A DNA stretch of 49,787 bases from the NCBI RefSeq assembly GCF_902499045.1, contig NZ_CABVPL010000057.1:1-49787 (forward strand), given 5' to 3'. This DNA is from Burkholderia latens. Lineage in GTDB: Bacteria; Pseudomonadota; Gammaproteobacteria; Burkholderiales; Burkholderiaceae. A program made the position numbers and the translations under genes. Position 1 is the stretch's first letter; the number at the start of each line of letters is the position of its first letter. The notes under the pieces were generated by a model. It saw nothing but the letters and a program-made list of their open reading frames with translations, made no database searches and had not been told where the DNA came from. Positions 37,548-47,778 of the stretch are shown piece by piece.

Positions 37548-38060
37548 ATGCGCATTCGCATTCCCGTGCGCCTGCCGGTGCTGGCCGCCTGCGCGGCGGC
37601 GCTGCTCGCCGGCTGCGCACAACCGTGGCAGCAATACCAGGCCGGCCAGGACGAGTCGGCGATCGTCGCGCGCATGGGGCCGCCGCGCGAGATCTACGAC
37701 CTGCCCGGCGGCGGCAAGCGCCTGATGTGGCCGACCCAGCCGATGGGCGAAATCACGATCGCGGCCGACGTCGACGCGGCGCACCGGATCGTCAACGTGC
37801 GCCAGGTGCTGCAGCCGAGCGAGTTCTATCGCGCGGAGATCGGCAAGTGGACCAAGACTGACGTGCTCGTGAACTTCGGCCGCCCGGTCGAGACGTCCTA
37901 CTTCCCGCTGATGAAGCGCGAGGTGTGGACGTACCGGTATCTCGAAGACAACGTCTGGTACATGATGTACAGCTTCTACTTCGATCCGCAGGGCATCCTG
38001 CGCACCACGCAGAAAACCCCCGATCCGCTGCACGACCCCGATCGCCGCAATCTGTTCTGA
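37548..38060 (+). CDS. BamE/SmpA-like outer-membrane lipoprotein
   Basis: A 170-residue lipoprotein with a lipobox LLAGC and lipidated Cys23. The mature part begins with Gln/Ala-rich residues and contains ESAIVARMGPPREIYDLPGG, the small helix-strand pattern seen in BamE/SmpA/OmlA proteins, repeated later as KTDVLVNFGRPVETSY. This suggests two tandem BamE-like units. Probably attached to the outer membrane, with a possible role in envelope assembly. A strong terminator follows, so it is monocistronic. Confidence 0.75.
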   Translation: MRIRIPVRLPVLAACAAALLAGCAQPWQQYQAGQDESAIVARMGPPREIYDLPGGGKRLMWPTQPMGEITIAADVDAAHRIVNVRQVLQPSEFYRAEIGKWTKTDVLVNFGRPVETSYFPLMKREVWTYRYLEDNVWYMMYSFYFDPQGILRTTQKTPDPLHDPDRRNLF

Positions 38061-38093
38061 TCCGTCGATTACGCATTTACGCGAAATTTTCAC

Positions 38094-38138
38094 AATGGCC
38101 ATTCACGAATCATTGCGTGAATGGCCATTTCCTTTTTT
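38094..38138 (+). terminator. Rho-independent terminator after the BamE-like gene
   Basis: AATGGCCATTCACG and CGTGAATGGCCATT form a perfect 14-bp stem with an 8-base loop, then TTCC and six T. It lies 33 bases past the stop. The rest of the 38061-38451 gap holds the carbonic anhydrase upstream region and no further gene. Confidence 0.85.
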
Positions 38139-38334
38139 CCGCCATATTCGATTAACCGCCAATACGGCGCGGCAATGCTTTCCGATCGACGGCCGCTCCG
38201 GCCGTCATTATCCGGATCCCTTGCGCCCCGGCCGGCGGCGGGAAACAGGCACCCGCGATGCATGTCATGCGTAGGATTGGTGCATTCGATGCACCGCGCC
38301 AGATCGAGTTGAAACAATTTGTATCAGTAACACC

Positions 38335-38395
38335 GGATGCTAGGGCATACCCCTAATATCAGTCGAAATTGAACCTTTCAATTTAGAAAGCATCC
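38335..38395 (+). promoter_or_regulatory. Nested inverted repeats before carbonic anhydrase
   Basis: Outer arms GGATGCT (38335-38341) and AGCATCC (38389-38395) enclose AGGG/CCCT (38342-38345, 38351-38354) and AAATTGAA/TTCAATTT (38366-38373, 38377-38384). As RNA this folds into a three-way junction ending 56 bases before the start codon. It may instead be a set of protein binding sites: TAATAT at 38354-38359 could be a -10, in which case only the last hairpin would be transcribed. Confidence 0.45.
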
Positions 38396-38451
38396 TATTG
38401 CTCCCCTTTGTCCGGTTTTCATTTATTTGCGTTGATCAGAAAGGAGTCCTC

Positions 38452-39093
38452 ATGAACCGCCCCAAGAGCATGCTGGTTGCCAACATCGCCTGGGCCCGCG
38501 AGACGCGCGAACATACGCCCGGCTTCTTCGACGCGCTCGCGCGCGGCCAGAATCCGCGCGTGCTGTGGATCGGCTGCTCCGACAGCCGCGTGCCGGCCGA
38601 AACCATCACGCACAGCGTGCCCGGCGAGCTGTTCGTCCATCGCAACATCGCGAACCTGTTTCATCCCGACGACGACAACTCCGCGAGCGTGCTCGAGTAC
38701 GCCGTGCGCGTGCTCGAGGTCGACCACGTGATCGTGTGCGGCCACTACGGCTGCGGCGGCGTACGCGCGTCGCTGCTGCCGCCGCCGGCCGATCTGCCGC
38801 ACGTCGCGCGGCGCATCGCGCCGCTCTGCGCGCTTGCGCGGCGCCATCGCGACACGCTCGACGGCCTCGACGACACGGCTGCCGCCGACCGGCTCGCCGA
38901 ACTGAACGTGCTCGAACAAGTGCGGCAGCTGCGCGCGTCGCCGATCGTGCGCGGCCGCCAGCGGCCGCCGCTCGTCCACGGCTGGATTTTCTCGCTTGCC
39001 GACGGCCGCCTGAACGAGCTCGACTCCGGCTACACCGCGCCGCCGGTCGAAACCGAACCGGAACAGGCTGCCGCGGCCGTCGCGCTCGGCTGA
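38452..39093 (+). CDS. Beta-class carbonic anhydrase
   Basis: A 213-residue enzyme for the reversible hydration of CO2 to bicarbonate. Zinc ligands are Cys42, Asp44 (in the Asp44-Arg46 dyad, GCSDSRVPAE), His98 and Cys101 (VCGHYGCGGV). FVHRNIANLFHPDD completes the signature. ATG 38452 follows AAGGAG at 5-base spacing. No signal peptide, so cytoplasmic. It is followed after 39 bases by a SulP transporter; the pair suggests uptake and interconversion of inorganic carbon. Confidence 0.93.
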   Translation: MNRPKSMLVANIAWARETREHTPGFFDALARGQNPRVLWIGCSDSRVPAETITHSVPGELFVHRNIANLFHPDDDNSASVLEYAVRVLEVDHVIVCGHYGCGGVRASLLPPPADLPHVARRIAPLCALARRHRDTLDGLDDTAAADRLAELNVLEQVRQLRASPIVRGRQRPPLVHGWIFSLADGRLNELDSGYTAPPVETEPEQAAAAVALG

Positions 39094-39132
39094 TCCGCGC
39101 TTCCTCCCAACACCCATGAAATCGCCCCCATC

Positions 39133-40683
39133 ATGAAACTGAACGAGCGCCTGTCCACCCTGCCGCGCGACATCGTCGCCGGCATCGTCGTTTTCCTCGT
39201 CGCGCTGCCGCTCTGTCTCGGCATCGCCAATGCGTCCGGCGTCGAACCGTTCGCCGGGCTCGTGTCCGGCATCGTCGGCGGCATCGTCGTCGCGCTGCTG
39301 AGCGGCTCGTCGCTGTCGGTCAGCGGACCGGCCGCCGGCCTCGTCGTGATCGTCGTCGAAGGGATCGCTCAACTCGGCAGCTTTTCCGCGTTCCTGCTCG
39401 CGGTGCTGCTATCCGGCGTGCTGCAGTTCGGCTTCGGCATGCTGCGCGCCGGCCGCTTCGCCGCGTACGTGCCGTCGCCGGTCATCAAGGGCATGCTCGC
39501 CGCGATCGGCTTGCTGCTGATCGTCAAGCAGATTCCGTTCGCATTCGGCATTGGCGGCCCGGCCACGCAATCGTTTGCTTCGTGGCCGGACATGCCCGCT
39601 GCGTGGGCCGCCACGGCGATCGCGATCGCATCGCTGGCGCTGCTGGTCGCGTGGGACACACCGGCATTCAAGCGGTTCGCGTGGGTGCGCTCGGTGCCCG
39701 CGCCGCTCGCGGTCGTCGTGCTCGGCATCGGCGCGACGCTCGTGCTCGGCGCGATCGCCCCGGCGGCCGCACCGGGCGCCGCGCATCGCGTCACGCTGCC
39801 GGAGTTCGACTCGTTCGCGGCGCTCGCGGCATCGCTCAAGCACGCGGAACTCGGCCCGAACTTCGCACAACTGGCCAATCCGGACGTGTGGCGCGTGGCG
39901 ATCACGCTTGCGGTCGTCGCGAGCCTCGAGACGCTGCTGTGCCTCGAAGCGGTCGAACAGATCGATCCGAAGCGGCGGCCGACGCAACCCGATCGCGAGC
40001 TGAAGGCACAGGGCGTCGGCAATCTCGTCGCGGGCGCCGTCGGCGGCCTGCCGATCACGTCGGTGATCGTGCGCAGTTCGGCCAACGTCAACGCCGGCGC
40101 GCAAAGCCGGATGTCGGCGATCGTGCACGGGATCCTGCTGCTTGCGAGCGTGTTCGCGCTCACCGGCCTGATCAACCTGATCCCGCTCGCGAGCCTCGCC
40201 GCGATCCTGATCCACACCGGTCTGAAGCTCGCGAAACCGGCGCTGTTCCGCTCGGTGATGAAGCAAGGCCCGGCCGCGTTCGTGCCGTTCGCGGCGACGA
40301 TCGCGGGCGTGCTCGCGGTCGACCTGCTGTTCGGCATCGCAATGGGCCTCGCATGCAGCGTGTTCGCAGTCGCCGCCGCCAACCTGAAGAGCCCCGTCAC
40401 GCTCGCGCAGCACGACGACCACTTCCTGCTGTCGTTCCGCAAGGACGTGTCGTTCCTCGGCAAGGTGCAGGTCAAGCATCACCTGCGCCACATTCCGGAC
40501 CGCGCGGCCGTGATCATCGATGCGACACGCGCCGACTACATCGACCACGACGTGCTCGAGGTGCTCGACGCGTTCATCGCCGATGCGCCTCGGCGCGGAA
40601 TCACGGTCGAATTCCGCCGGCGCAGCCCGGCAGCGAGCCCGACCGCGCGCCGCTGGCTGTTGCGCACACCGGCCGCCGAATGA
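39133..40683 (+). CDS. SulP-family anion transporter (probable bicarbonate or sulfate)
   Basis: A 516-residue transporter with about 12-14 membrane segments. It starts MKLNERLSTLPRDIVAGIVV and contains the family motif region GLVSGIVGGIVVALLSGSSL and VSGPAAGL. A short STAS-like domain occupies the last 90 residues (AAVIIDATRADYIDHDVLEV). Placement immediately after carbonic anhydrase points to bicarbonate as the substrate, as for BicA or natural carbonic anhydrase-SulP fusions; sulfate is the alternative. A terminator shared with the convergent leuA lies beyond. Confidence 0.88.
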   Translation: MKLNERLSTLPRDIVAGIVVFLVALPLCLGIANASGVEPFAGLVSGIVGGIVVALLSGSSLSVSGPAAGLVVIVVEGIAQLGSFSAFLLAVLLSGVLQFGFGMLRAGRFAAYVPSPVIKGMLAAIGLLLIVKQIPFAFGIGGPATQSFASWPDMPAAWAATAIAIASLALLVAWDTPAFKRFAWVRSVPAPLAVVVLGIGATLVLGAIAPAAAPGAAHRVTLPEFDSFAALAASLKHAELGPNFAQLANPDVWRVAITLAVVASLETLLCLEAVEQIDPKRRPTQPDRELKAQGVGNLVAGAVGGLPITSVIVRSSANVNAGAQSRMSAIVHGILLLASVFALTGLINLIPLASLAAILIHTGLKLAKPALFRSVMKQGPAAFVPFAATIAGVLAVDLLFGIAMGLACSVFAVAAANLKSPVTLAQHDDHFLLSFRKDVSFLGKVQVKHHLRHIPDRAAVIIDATRADYIDHDVLEVLDAFIADAPRRGITVEFRRRSPAASPTARRWLLRTPAAE

Positions 40684-40696
40684 CCGCCGCATGACA

Positions 40697-40732
40697 AAAC
40701 GCCCCGGCGGCACAAGGCCGCGCGGGGCGTTT
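40697..40732. terminator. Bidirectional terminator between SulP and leuA
   Basis: AAACGCCCCG and CGGGGCGTTT form a perfect 10-bp stem with a GC-rich loop that can pair further. AT-rich ends on both sides serve transcripts arriving from either strand. Confidence 0.75.
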
Positions 40733-40762
40733 CAGGCGTTTCACGCGCTCGGCGCGCGGCGC

Positions 40763-42307
40763 TTACGCGCGCTGCGGGTTGAGCTTGTCGTCCTTCGAGT
40801 GCAGCTTGTTCAGCGCGGCGATGTACGCCTTCGCGGACGCCGCGACGATGTCCGGATCGGTGCCGACGCCGTTGACGATCCGGCCGCTCTTCGACAGCCG
40901 CACCGTCACTTCACCCTGCGCCTGCGTGCCGGTCGTGATCGCGTTCACCGAGTACAGCAGCAGTTCGGAACCGCTGCCGACCTCGCTCTCGATCGCGTTC
41001 AGCGTCGCGTCGACCGGGCCGTTGCCGCGCGCTTCGCCGGTCACTTCCTTGCCCTCGACCGCGAACACGACCTTCGCCTGCGGCTGCTCGCCGGTTTCCG
41101 AATGCTGCGACAGCGACACGAACTTGAAGTGTTCCTGCTCCTGCGCGAGCGCGGATTCCTCGGAGACGATCGCGATGATGTCTTCATCGAAGATCTCGGC
41201 CTTGCGGTCGGCCAGATCCTTGAAGCGCATGAACGCGGCGTTCAGTTCCGCTTCGCTGTCGAGCGACACGCCGAGCTCCTGCAGGCGCTGCTTGAACGCG
41301 TTGCGGCCCGACAGCTTGCCGAGCACGATCTTGTTCGCGGTCCAGCCCACGTCTTCCGCGCGCATGATCTCGTAGGTGTCGCGCGCCTTCAGCACGCCGT
41401 CCTGGTGGATGCCCGACGCGTGCGCGAAAGCGTTCGCGCCGACCACGGCCTTGTTCGGCTGCACGACGAAACCGGTGATCTGCGACACGAGCTTCGACGT
41501 CGGCACGATCTGCGTCGTGTCGATGCCGACGTCGAGGCCGAAGTAGTCCTTGCGGGTCTTCACCGCCATCACGATTTCCTCGAGCGACGTGTTGCCCGCG
41601 CGCTCGCCGAGACCGTTGATCGTGCACTCGACCTGGCGCGCCCCGCCGATCTTCACGCCGGCGAGCGAGTTCGCGACCGCCATCCCGAGGTCGTTGTGGC
41701 AATGCACGGAGAAGATCGCCTTGTCCGAGTTCGGAATGCGTTCGCGCAGCGTCTTCACGAGTTTGCCGTACAGCTCCGGCACGCCATAGCCGACCGTGTC
41801 GGCGATATTGATCGTCGTCGCGCCTTCGTCGATCACGGCTTCCAGCACGCGGCACAGGAAGTCGAGATCCGAACGGCTGCCGTCTTCCGGCGAGAATTCG
41901 ACGTTGTCGGTGAACTTGCGCGCGAAGCGCACCGCGAGGCGCGCCTGCTCGAACACCTGGTCCGGCGTCATGCGCAGCTTCTTTTCCATGTGCAGCGGCG
42001 ACGTCGCAATGAACGTGTGGATCCGCGAGCTGTTGGCCGGCTTCAGCGCATCGGCCGCACGCTGGATGTCCTTGTCGTTCGCGCGCGCCAGCGAGCAGAT
42101 CGTGCTGTCCTTCACGAGACCGGCGATCGTCTGGATCGCATCGAAGTCGCCGTTCGAGCTGGCCGCGAAGCCGGCCTCGATCACGTCGACCTTCATCCGC
42201 TCGAGATGCTTCGCGATGCGGATTTTCTCTTCCTTCGTCATCGACGCACCGGGCGATTGTTCGCCGTCACGCAACGTCGTATCGAAAATGATCAGCTTGT
42301 CTGTCAT
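40763..42307 (-). CDS. leuA: 2-isopropylmalate synthase
   Basis: A 514-residue enzyme that condenses acetyl-CoA with 2-oxoisovalerate in the first committed step of leucine synthesis. The HMGL-like TIM barrel begins [16 protein letters not shown]; metal-binding His lie in [17 protein letters not shown]-terminal LeuA regulatory domain (about residues 390-505) is present, so leucine feedback is expected. GGAG lies just before the ATG. Upstream lies its own promoter and a leucine-rich leader peptide, so it is controlled separately from psd-pssA. Confidence 0.96.
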   Translation of the reverse strand: MTDKLIIFDTTLRDGEQSPGASMTKEEKIRIAKHLERMKVDVIEAGFAASSNGDFDAIQTIAGLVKDSTICSLARANDKDIQRAADALKPANSSRIHTFIATSPLHMEKKLRMTPDQVFEQARLAVRFARKFTDNVEFSPEDGSRSDLDFLCRVLEAVIDEGATTINIADTVGYGVPELYGKLVKTLRERIPNSDKAIFSVHCHNDLGMAVANSLAGVKIGGARQVECTINGLGERAGNTSLEEIVMAVKTRKDYFGLDVGIDTTQIVPTSKLVSQITGFVVQPNKAVVGANAFAHASGIHQDGVLKARDTYEIMRAEDVGWTANKIVLGKLSGRNAFKQRLQELGVSLDSEAELNAAFMRFKDLADRKAEIFDEDIIAIVSEESALAQEQEHFKFVSLSQHSETGEQPQAKVVFAVEGKEVTGEARGNGPVDATLNAIESEVGSGSELLLYSVNAITTGTQAQGEVTVRLSKSGRIVNGVGTDPDIVAASAKAYIAALNKLHSKDDKLNPQRA

Positions 42308-42409
42308 GGGGGGCTCCAGGGCTCTTTATACGGGAATCAAACGTAATGAGATCGCGCCACCGCTGGCGACGCTCAACAACAGACGAGGCTTGACGGAGGG
42401 CGAGAACGG

Positions 42410-42490
42410 TCAGCGCGGCAGGCGCGCCAAAGCTAGCGCGCGTAGCGGCGCACCGGCTAGAAGGAGGGAGAGGCGGGGAAATGCAGTCAT
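42410..42490 (-). CDS. Leucine-rich leader peptide upstream of leuA
   Basis: A 26-codon reading frame with eight Leu codons: 7 CTC, 9 CTC, 10 CTT, 11 CTA, 16 CTA, 19 CTA, 21 TTG and 24 CTG. CTA is normally rare in this high-GC genome, yet three occur here. The ATG lies about 8 bases after a well-formed -10, so the mRNA is leaderless or nearly so. This is the classic layout of an amino acid attenuation leader (as leuL of enterobacteria). The following 102 bases hold several alternative GC stems, but no standard U-run terminator is obvious. Confidence 0.72.
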   Translation of the reverse strand: MTAFPRLSLLLAGAPLRALALARLPR

Positions 42491-42497
42491 GCCGAAG

Positions 42498-42526
42498 ACT
42501 ATAGCGACATTCCGCTGGGTGCGCAA
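42498..42526 (-). promoter_or_regulatory. leuA promoter
   Basis: On the - strand TTGCGC (42521-42526) and TATAGT (42498-42503) are separated by exactly 17 bases. Transcription would begin near 42491, at or one or two bases before the leader ATG. Confidence 0.7.
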
Positions 42527-42572
42527 TCGGACGACGCCCGGGATGGCGGGCCGTGCATGCGAAAAAGGGGCA

Positions 42573-42602
42573 AATGAAAACGGCGGCCCGAAGCCGCCGT
42601 TT
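42573..42602 (-). terminator. Rho-independent terminator after pssA
   Basis: On the - strand AAACGGCGGC pairs with GCCGCCGTTT around a 5-base loop and runs into TTTTCATTT. It lies 16 bases past the pssA stop and insulates the leuA promoter from the psd-pssA transcript. Confidence 0.85.
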
Positions 42603-42618
42603 CAGCGCAAATCGCGCG

Positions 42619-43491
42619 TCAGTGATCGCGCTGCGACGAGCGCGCGGGGTTCCCGCGCCCGCGCATCGCCTGGTAGGCCCAGAACACGTAGCCGGACAGC
42701 CCGTACAGCACGAACAGGCAGAACAGCATCAGCGGCGGATCGGACGACACGAGCACGAACGCAACGACGACCAGCAGGATCGCCGCGAACGGCACGCGGT
42801 GCCGCACGTCGAGCGCCTTGCCGCTGTAGAACGGCGCGTTGGACACCATCGTCACGCCCGCGTAGATCGTCAGCGCGAACGCGACCCACGGCAGCCAGCC
42901 GAGCTTCATCGGCACGCGGTTGTCGGTCGCGAGCCACACGAAACCGGCGATCAGCGCAGCGGCGGCCGGGCTCGGCAGCCCCTGGAAGAAGCGCTTGTCG
43001 ACCACGCCGATGTTCGTGTTGAAGCGCGCGAGCCGCAGCGCGGCGCCCGAGCAGTAGACGAACGCCGCGAGCCAGCCCCAGCGGCCGAGGTCCTTCAGCA
43101 CCCATTCGTACATCACGAGCGCGGGCGCGACGCCGAACGACACCATGTCCGACAGGCTGTCGAACTGTTCGCCGAACGCGCTTTGCGTGTGGGTCATCCG
43201 CGCGACGCGGCCGTCCATCCCGTCCAGCACCATCGCGACGAAGATCGCGATCGCAGCGATCTCGAAGCGCACGTTCATCGCCTGCACGACCGCGAAGAAA
43301 CCGCAGAACAACGCGGCGGTCGTGAACGCGTTCGGCAGCAGGTAGATGCCGCGCGTCTTCAGGAATCGCTGGCGCGCGGCGCGGCGGCTTTCGCTCGGCA
43401 CCGGATCGGTCGCCAGCACCTTGTTGCGGCGGAACGGGCGCGGCGGCTGGCTGGTGCCGTTGCGCGACCGGCGCGGTTTGAATGCGGCCAT
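42619..43491 (-). CDS. pssA: CDP-diacylglycerol-serine O-phosphatidyltransferase
   Basis: A 290-residue inner-membrane enzyme that makes phosphatidylserine. The CDP-alcohol phosphotransferase motif Asp-Gly-X2-Ala-Arg-X8-Gly-X3-Asp-X3-Asp starts at Asp93-Gly94 and ends at Asp111 and Asp115. An Arg/Lys-rich N-terminus of 45 residues precedes the first helix. Several membrane helices follow. It lies 16 bases after psd, so the product of PssA (phosphatidylserine) and its decarboxylase are made together, giving phosphatidylethanolamine. Integral-membrane type, unlike the peripheral E. coli enzyme. Confidence 0.95.
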   Translation of the reverse strand: MAAFKPRRSRNGTSQPPRPFRRNKVLATDPVPSESRRAARQRFLKTRGIYLLPNAFTTAALFCGFFAVVQAMNVRFEIAAIAIFVAMVLDGMDGRVARMTHTQSAFGEQFDSLSDMVSFGVAPALVMYEWVLKDLGRWGWLAAFVYCSGAALRLARFNTNIGVVDKRFFQGLPSPAAAALIAGFVWLATDNRVPMKLGWLPWVAFALTIYAGVTMVSNAPFYSGKALDVRHRVPFAAILLVVVAFVLVSSDPPLMLFCLFVLYGLSGYVFWAYQAMRGRGNPARSSQRDH

Positions 43492-43507
43492 CGTGCGTCC
43501 TCGCCGC

Positions 43508-44152
43508 TTACTGTTCGAGCTCGGCGAGGATCGTCGACGACGCGTAGACCTTCTCGCCGATCGACACCTTCGCGCGGCTGCCGAGCGGCAGGTACACGTC
43601 GACGCGCGAACCGAAGCGGATGAAACCGTAACGCTGGCCGCGCGACAGCGGCTCGCCGGCGCGCACGTAGCAGAGGATCCGGCGCGCGATCAGGCCGGCG
43701 ATCTGCACGGACGTGACGGTCTTGCCGCTCGCCGTCTGGATCACGACCGCGTTGCGCTCGTTCTCGGCCGATGCCTTGTCGATCGCCGCGTTCAGGAACG
43801 CGCCCGGGAAGTATTCGACCTTGGAGATCGCGCCGTCGACTGGCGAGCGCTGCGAATGGACGTTGAACACGTTCATGAACACGCTGATCTTCAGCGCTTC
43901 GCGGTTCGCGTACGGATCCTGCGTGGTCTCGACCGCGACGATGCGGCCGTCCGCCGGGCACAGCACCGCGTTCGGCTGCGCCGGAATCGGGCGCTGCGGG
44001 TCGCGGAAGAACTGGACGACGAAGACGAGCAGCAGCCAGAACGGCCAAGCGAAGCCGAAGCCCCCGACGGCGTGGATCAACAACGCGATGACGGCTGCGA
44101 TCGCGATGAACGGCCAGCCTTCGCGCGCGATGATCGGATGAGGATAGTTCAT
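43508..44152 (-). CDS. psd: Phosphatidylserine decarboxylase proenzyme
   Basis: A 214-residue pyruvoyl-dependent enzyme that converts phosphatidylserine to phosphatidylethanolamine. Self-cleavage is expected at Gly181-Ser182 ([12 protein letters not shown]), creating a pyruvoyl group on the small subunit. This is the short family form, about 100 residues shorter than E. coli Psd. There is an N-terminal membrane helix (residues 12-45). ATG 44152 is preferred to the longer frame starting at 44272, which would cross the ilvC terminator. Confidence 0.95.
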   Translation of the reverse strand: MNYPHPIIAREGWPFIAIAAVIALLIHAVGGFGFAWPFWLLLVFVVQFFRDPQRPIPAQPNAVLCPADGRIVAVETTQDPYANREALKISVFMNVFNVHSQRSPVDGAISKVEYFPGAFLNAAIDKASAENERNAVVIQTASGKTVTSVQIAGLIARRILCYVRAGEPLSRGQRYGFIRFGSRVDVYLPLGSRAKVSIGEKVYASSTILAELEQ

Positions 44153-44196
44153 GGGTTCGTTCGGTATTCGGTGAATTGCAAAGCCCGTAGGATAGC

Positions 44197-44236
44197 AAAA
44201 GCCGCCCGGGGCACTGCTGCCTTCGGGCGGCTTTTT
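44197..44236 (-). terminator. Rho-independent terminator after ilvC
   Basis: AAAAGCCGCCCG (44197-44208) pairs with CGGGCGGCTTTT (44224-44235) around a 15-base loop, with T or A runs on both sides. It ends the ilvBHC transcript before psd. Confidence 0.88.
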
Positions 44237-44291
44237 GATACCGACCCTCCACTCGAAGGGCCGGAACAGCACGTTTTGCTGCTATTGGTGC

Positions 44292-45326
<1,035 letters not shown>

Positions 45327-45411
45327 TCAAAAATTCAACAATTCGTTCGGATTGGGTACTGCGGGCCGGGACATGACGGCGCACCCGGCGTGCCTTCTTG
45401 CAATATCGGCA

Positions 45412-45903
45412 TCACACCTTCAGGATGCGCTCGCCGCGTCCGATGCCGGAGCTGCCGGTCCGCACGGTCTCTAGGATCGCGCTGGCGTCCAGCCCCTGGA
45501 TGAATGCGTCGAGCTTGTCGCTCGCGCCCGTCAATTCGATCGTGTAGGTCTTTTCGGTCACGTCGATGATGCGGCCGCGGAAAATGTCCGACATCCGCTT
45601 CATTTCTTCGCGCTCCTTGCCCACTGCACGTACCTTGATCAGCATCAGCTCGCGTTCGATGTGTGCACCGTCGGTCAGGTCCACCACTTTCACCACCTCG
45701 ATCAGGCGGTTCAGATGCTTCGTGATCTGTTCGATCACGTCGTCCGAGCCAATGGAAACGATGGTGAGCCGCGACAGCGATTGGTCTTCGGTCGGCGCCA
45801 CCGTCAAGGTTTCGATGTTGTAGCCGCGTGCGGAAAACAGACCGACCACGCGCGACAGCGCGCCCGGTTCGTTTTCCAGCAGGACGGAAATGATGTGTCT
45901 CAT
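45412..45903 (-). CDS. ilvH: Acetolactate synthase small (regulatory) subunit
   Basis: A 163-residue regulatory subunit. The N-terminal ACT domain begins MRHIISVLLENEPGALSRVVGLFSARGYNIETL, which binds valine for feedback inhibition, and a C-terminal domain follows. ATG 45903 is chosen for the family N-terminus; the open frame to 45939 is not conserved. It follows ilvB after 111 bases. Confidence 0.96.
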   Translation of the reverse strand: MRHIISVLLENEPGALSRVVGLFSARGYNIETLTVAPTEDQSLSRLTIVSIGSDDVIEQITKHLNRLIEVVKVVDLTDGAHIERELMLIKVRAVGKEREEMKRMSDIFRGRIIDVTEKTYTIELTGASDKLDAFIQGLDASAILETVRTGSSGIGRGERILKV

Positions 45904-46014
45904 GTTCGCTTCTTCCAGAATGTGTCCGTGTCGATTCACTCGCGCCGCGCGCCGCCCGCTGCCGCACCGCCCTTCGTGAAGGCGGCCGCGCCGGCCCCGG
46001 CGCGCGTCGCGCCG

Positions 46015-47778
46015 TTACAGATCTTCCGATCCGAGCAGCATCTCGGTGATGCCCTTGCCGGCCTGTACCATCGGCCAGACGTTTTCGGTCGGATCGGTCT
46101 GGAAGTCGAGAAACACGGTGCGGTCCTTCAGGCGCAGCGCTTCCTTCAGCGCCGGCTCCACATCCGAGGTCTTTTCGATCCGCATGCCGACATGGCCGTA
46201 CGCTTCGGCGAGCTTCACGAAGTCAGGCAGCGCATCCATGTACGAATGCGAATAGCGCTTGCTGTATTCGATCTGCTGCCACTGGCGGACCATGCCGAGA
46301 TAGCGGTTGTTCAGCGAAATGATCTTGACCGGCGTGTCGTACTGCAGGCACGTCGACAGTTCCTGGATGCACATCTGGATCGAGCCTTCGCCCGTGATGC
46401 ACAGCACGTCGTCGTCCGGGTGCGCCATCTTGACGCCCATCGCCGCCGGCAGGCCGAAGCCCATCGTGCCGAGCCCGCCGGAGTTGATCCAGCGACGCGG
46501 CTTGTTGAAACGGTAGAACTGCGCGGCCCACATCTGGTGCTGGCCGACGTCCGAGCACACGAACGCGTTGCCGTCCGTCAGCTCCCACGCCTTCTCGACC
46601 ACGTACTGCGGCTTGATGATCTCGCTTTCGCGGTCGAACTTCAGGCAGTCCTTCGCGCGCCAGCTCTCGATGTCCTTCCACCATTGCGCGAGCGCGGCGG
46701 TGTCGGGGCCATGCTCGGCCGTCTGCAGCTGCTCGATCAGCTCCTTCAGCACTTCCTTCACGTCGCCGACGATCGGGATGTCGACCTTCACGCGCTTCGA
46801 GATCGACGACGGGTCGATGTCGATGTGAATGATCTTGCGCGGGCGCGACGCGAAGTGCGCCGGATCGCCGATCACGCGGTCGTCGAAGCGGGCGCCGATC
46901 GCGATCAGCACGTCGCAGTGCTGCATCGCCATGTTCGCTTCGTAGGTGCCGTGCATGCCGAGCATGCCGAGGAATTTCTTGTCCGACGCGCGGTAGCCGC
47001 CGAGGCCCATCAGCGTGTTCGTGACCGGGTAGCCGAGCAGATCGGCGAACTGGTTCAGCTCGCGCGACGCGTCGGCGAGGATGATCCCGCCGCCCGTGTA
47101 GATGTACGGACGCTTCGCCGACAGCAGCAGCGACACGGCCTTGCGGATCTGACCCGAATGCCCTTTCGTGACCGGGTTGTACGAACGCAGCGACACGCTC
47201 TTGACCGGCTCGTATTGGCACGGCGTCTTCGAGATGTCCTTCGGGATGTCGATCAGGACCGGGCCGGGACGGCCGGTGCGCGCGATGTAGAACGCCTTCT
47301 TGACGGTTTCCGCGAGATCGCGCACGTCCTTCACGAGGAAGTTGTGCTTCACGCACGGACGCGTGATGCCGACCGTGTCGCATTCCTGGAACGCGTCCTG
47401 GCCGATCGCGGCAGTCGGCACCTGGCCGCTGATCACGACCATCGGGATCGAATCCATGTAGGCCGTCGCGATGCCGGTCACCGCATTGGTGACGCCCGGG
47501 CCGGACGTCACGAGACAGACGCCGACGTTGCCGGTGGAACGCGCATACGCGTCGGCTGCGTGCACGGCCGCCTGTTCGTGGCGCACCAGCACGTGCTGAA
47601 TCTTGTCCTGCTTGTAAAGCTCGTCGTAGATGTAGAGTACCGAGCCGCCGGGGTAGCCCCAGATGAATTCGACGTTCTCGTCGGCCAGTGCCTTCATGAG
47701 CACGGTGGCGCCGATGGAGTCGCTATCGGGAGGGGAAAGGGGTTCCGACGTGGAGAATTCCGCGCTGGGCATGTTCAT
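46015..47778 (-). CDS. ilvB: Acetolactate synthase large (catalytic) subunit
   Basis: A 587-residue thiamine diphosphate enzyme that forms acetolactate or acetohydroxybutyrate. The catalytic Glu68 is in LVRHEQAAVHAADAYAR. The ThDP/Mg motif reads ITGEGSIQM, with Glu in the usual Asp position, followed by NNRYLGMVRQW. ATG 47778 is chosen because AAAGG is upstream; the open frame continues to 47976, but that part contains the promoter. First gene of the ilvBHC operon. Could equally be named ilvI. Confidence 0.96.
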   Translation of the reverse strand: MNMPSAEFSTSEPLSPPDSDSIGATVLMKALADENVEFIWGYPGGSVLYIYDELYKQDKIQHVLVRHEQAAVHAADAYARSTGNVGVCLVTSGPGVTNAVTGIATAYMDSIPMVVISGQVPTAAIGQDAFQECDTVGITRPCVKHNFLVKDVRDLAETVKKAFYIARTGRPGPVLIDIPKDISKTPCQYEPVKSVSLRSYNPVTKGHSGQIRKAVSLLLSAKRPYIYTGGGIILADASRELNQFADLLGYPVTNTLMGLGGYRASDKKFLGMLGMHGTYEANMAMQHCDVLIAIGARFDDRVIGDPAHFASRPRKIIHIDIDPSSISKRVKVDIPIVGDVKEVLKELIEQLQTAEHGPDTAALAQWWKDIESWRAKDCLKFDRESEIIKPQYVVEKAWELTDGNAFVCSDVGQHQMWAAQFYRFNKPRRWINSGGLGTMGFGLPAAMGVKMAHPDDDVLCITGEGSIQMCIQELSTCLQYDTPVKIISLNNRYLGMVRQWQQIEYSKRYSHSYMDALPDFVKLAEAYGHVGMRIEKTSDVEPALKEALRLKDRTVFLDFQTDPTENVWPMVQAGKGITEMLLGSEDL

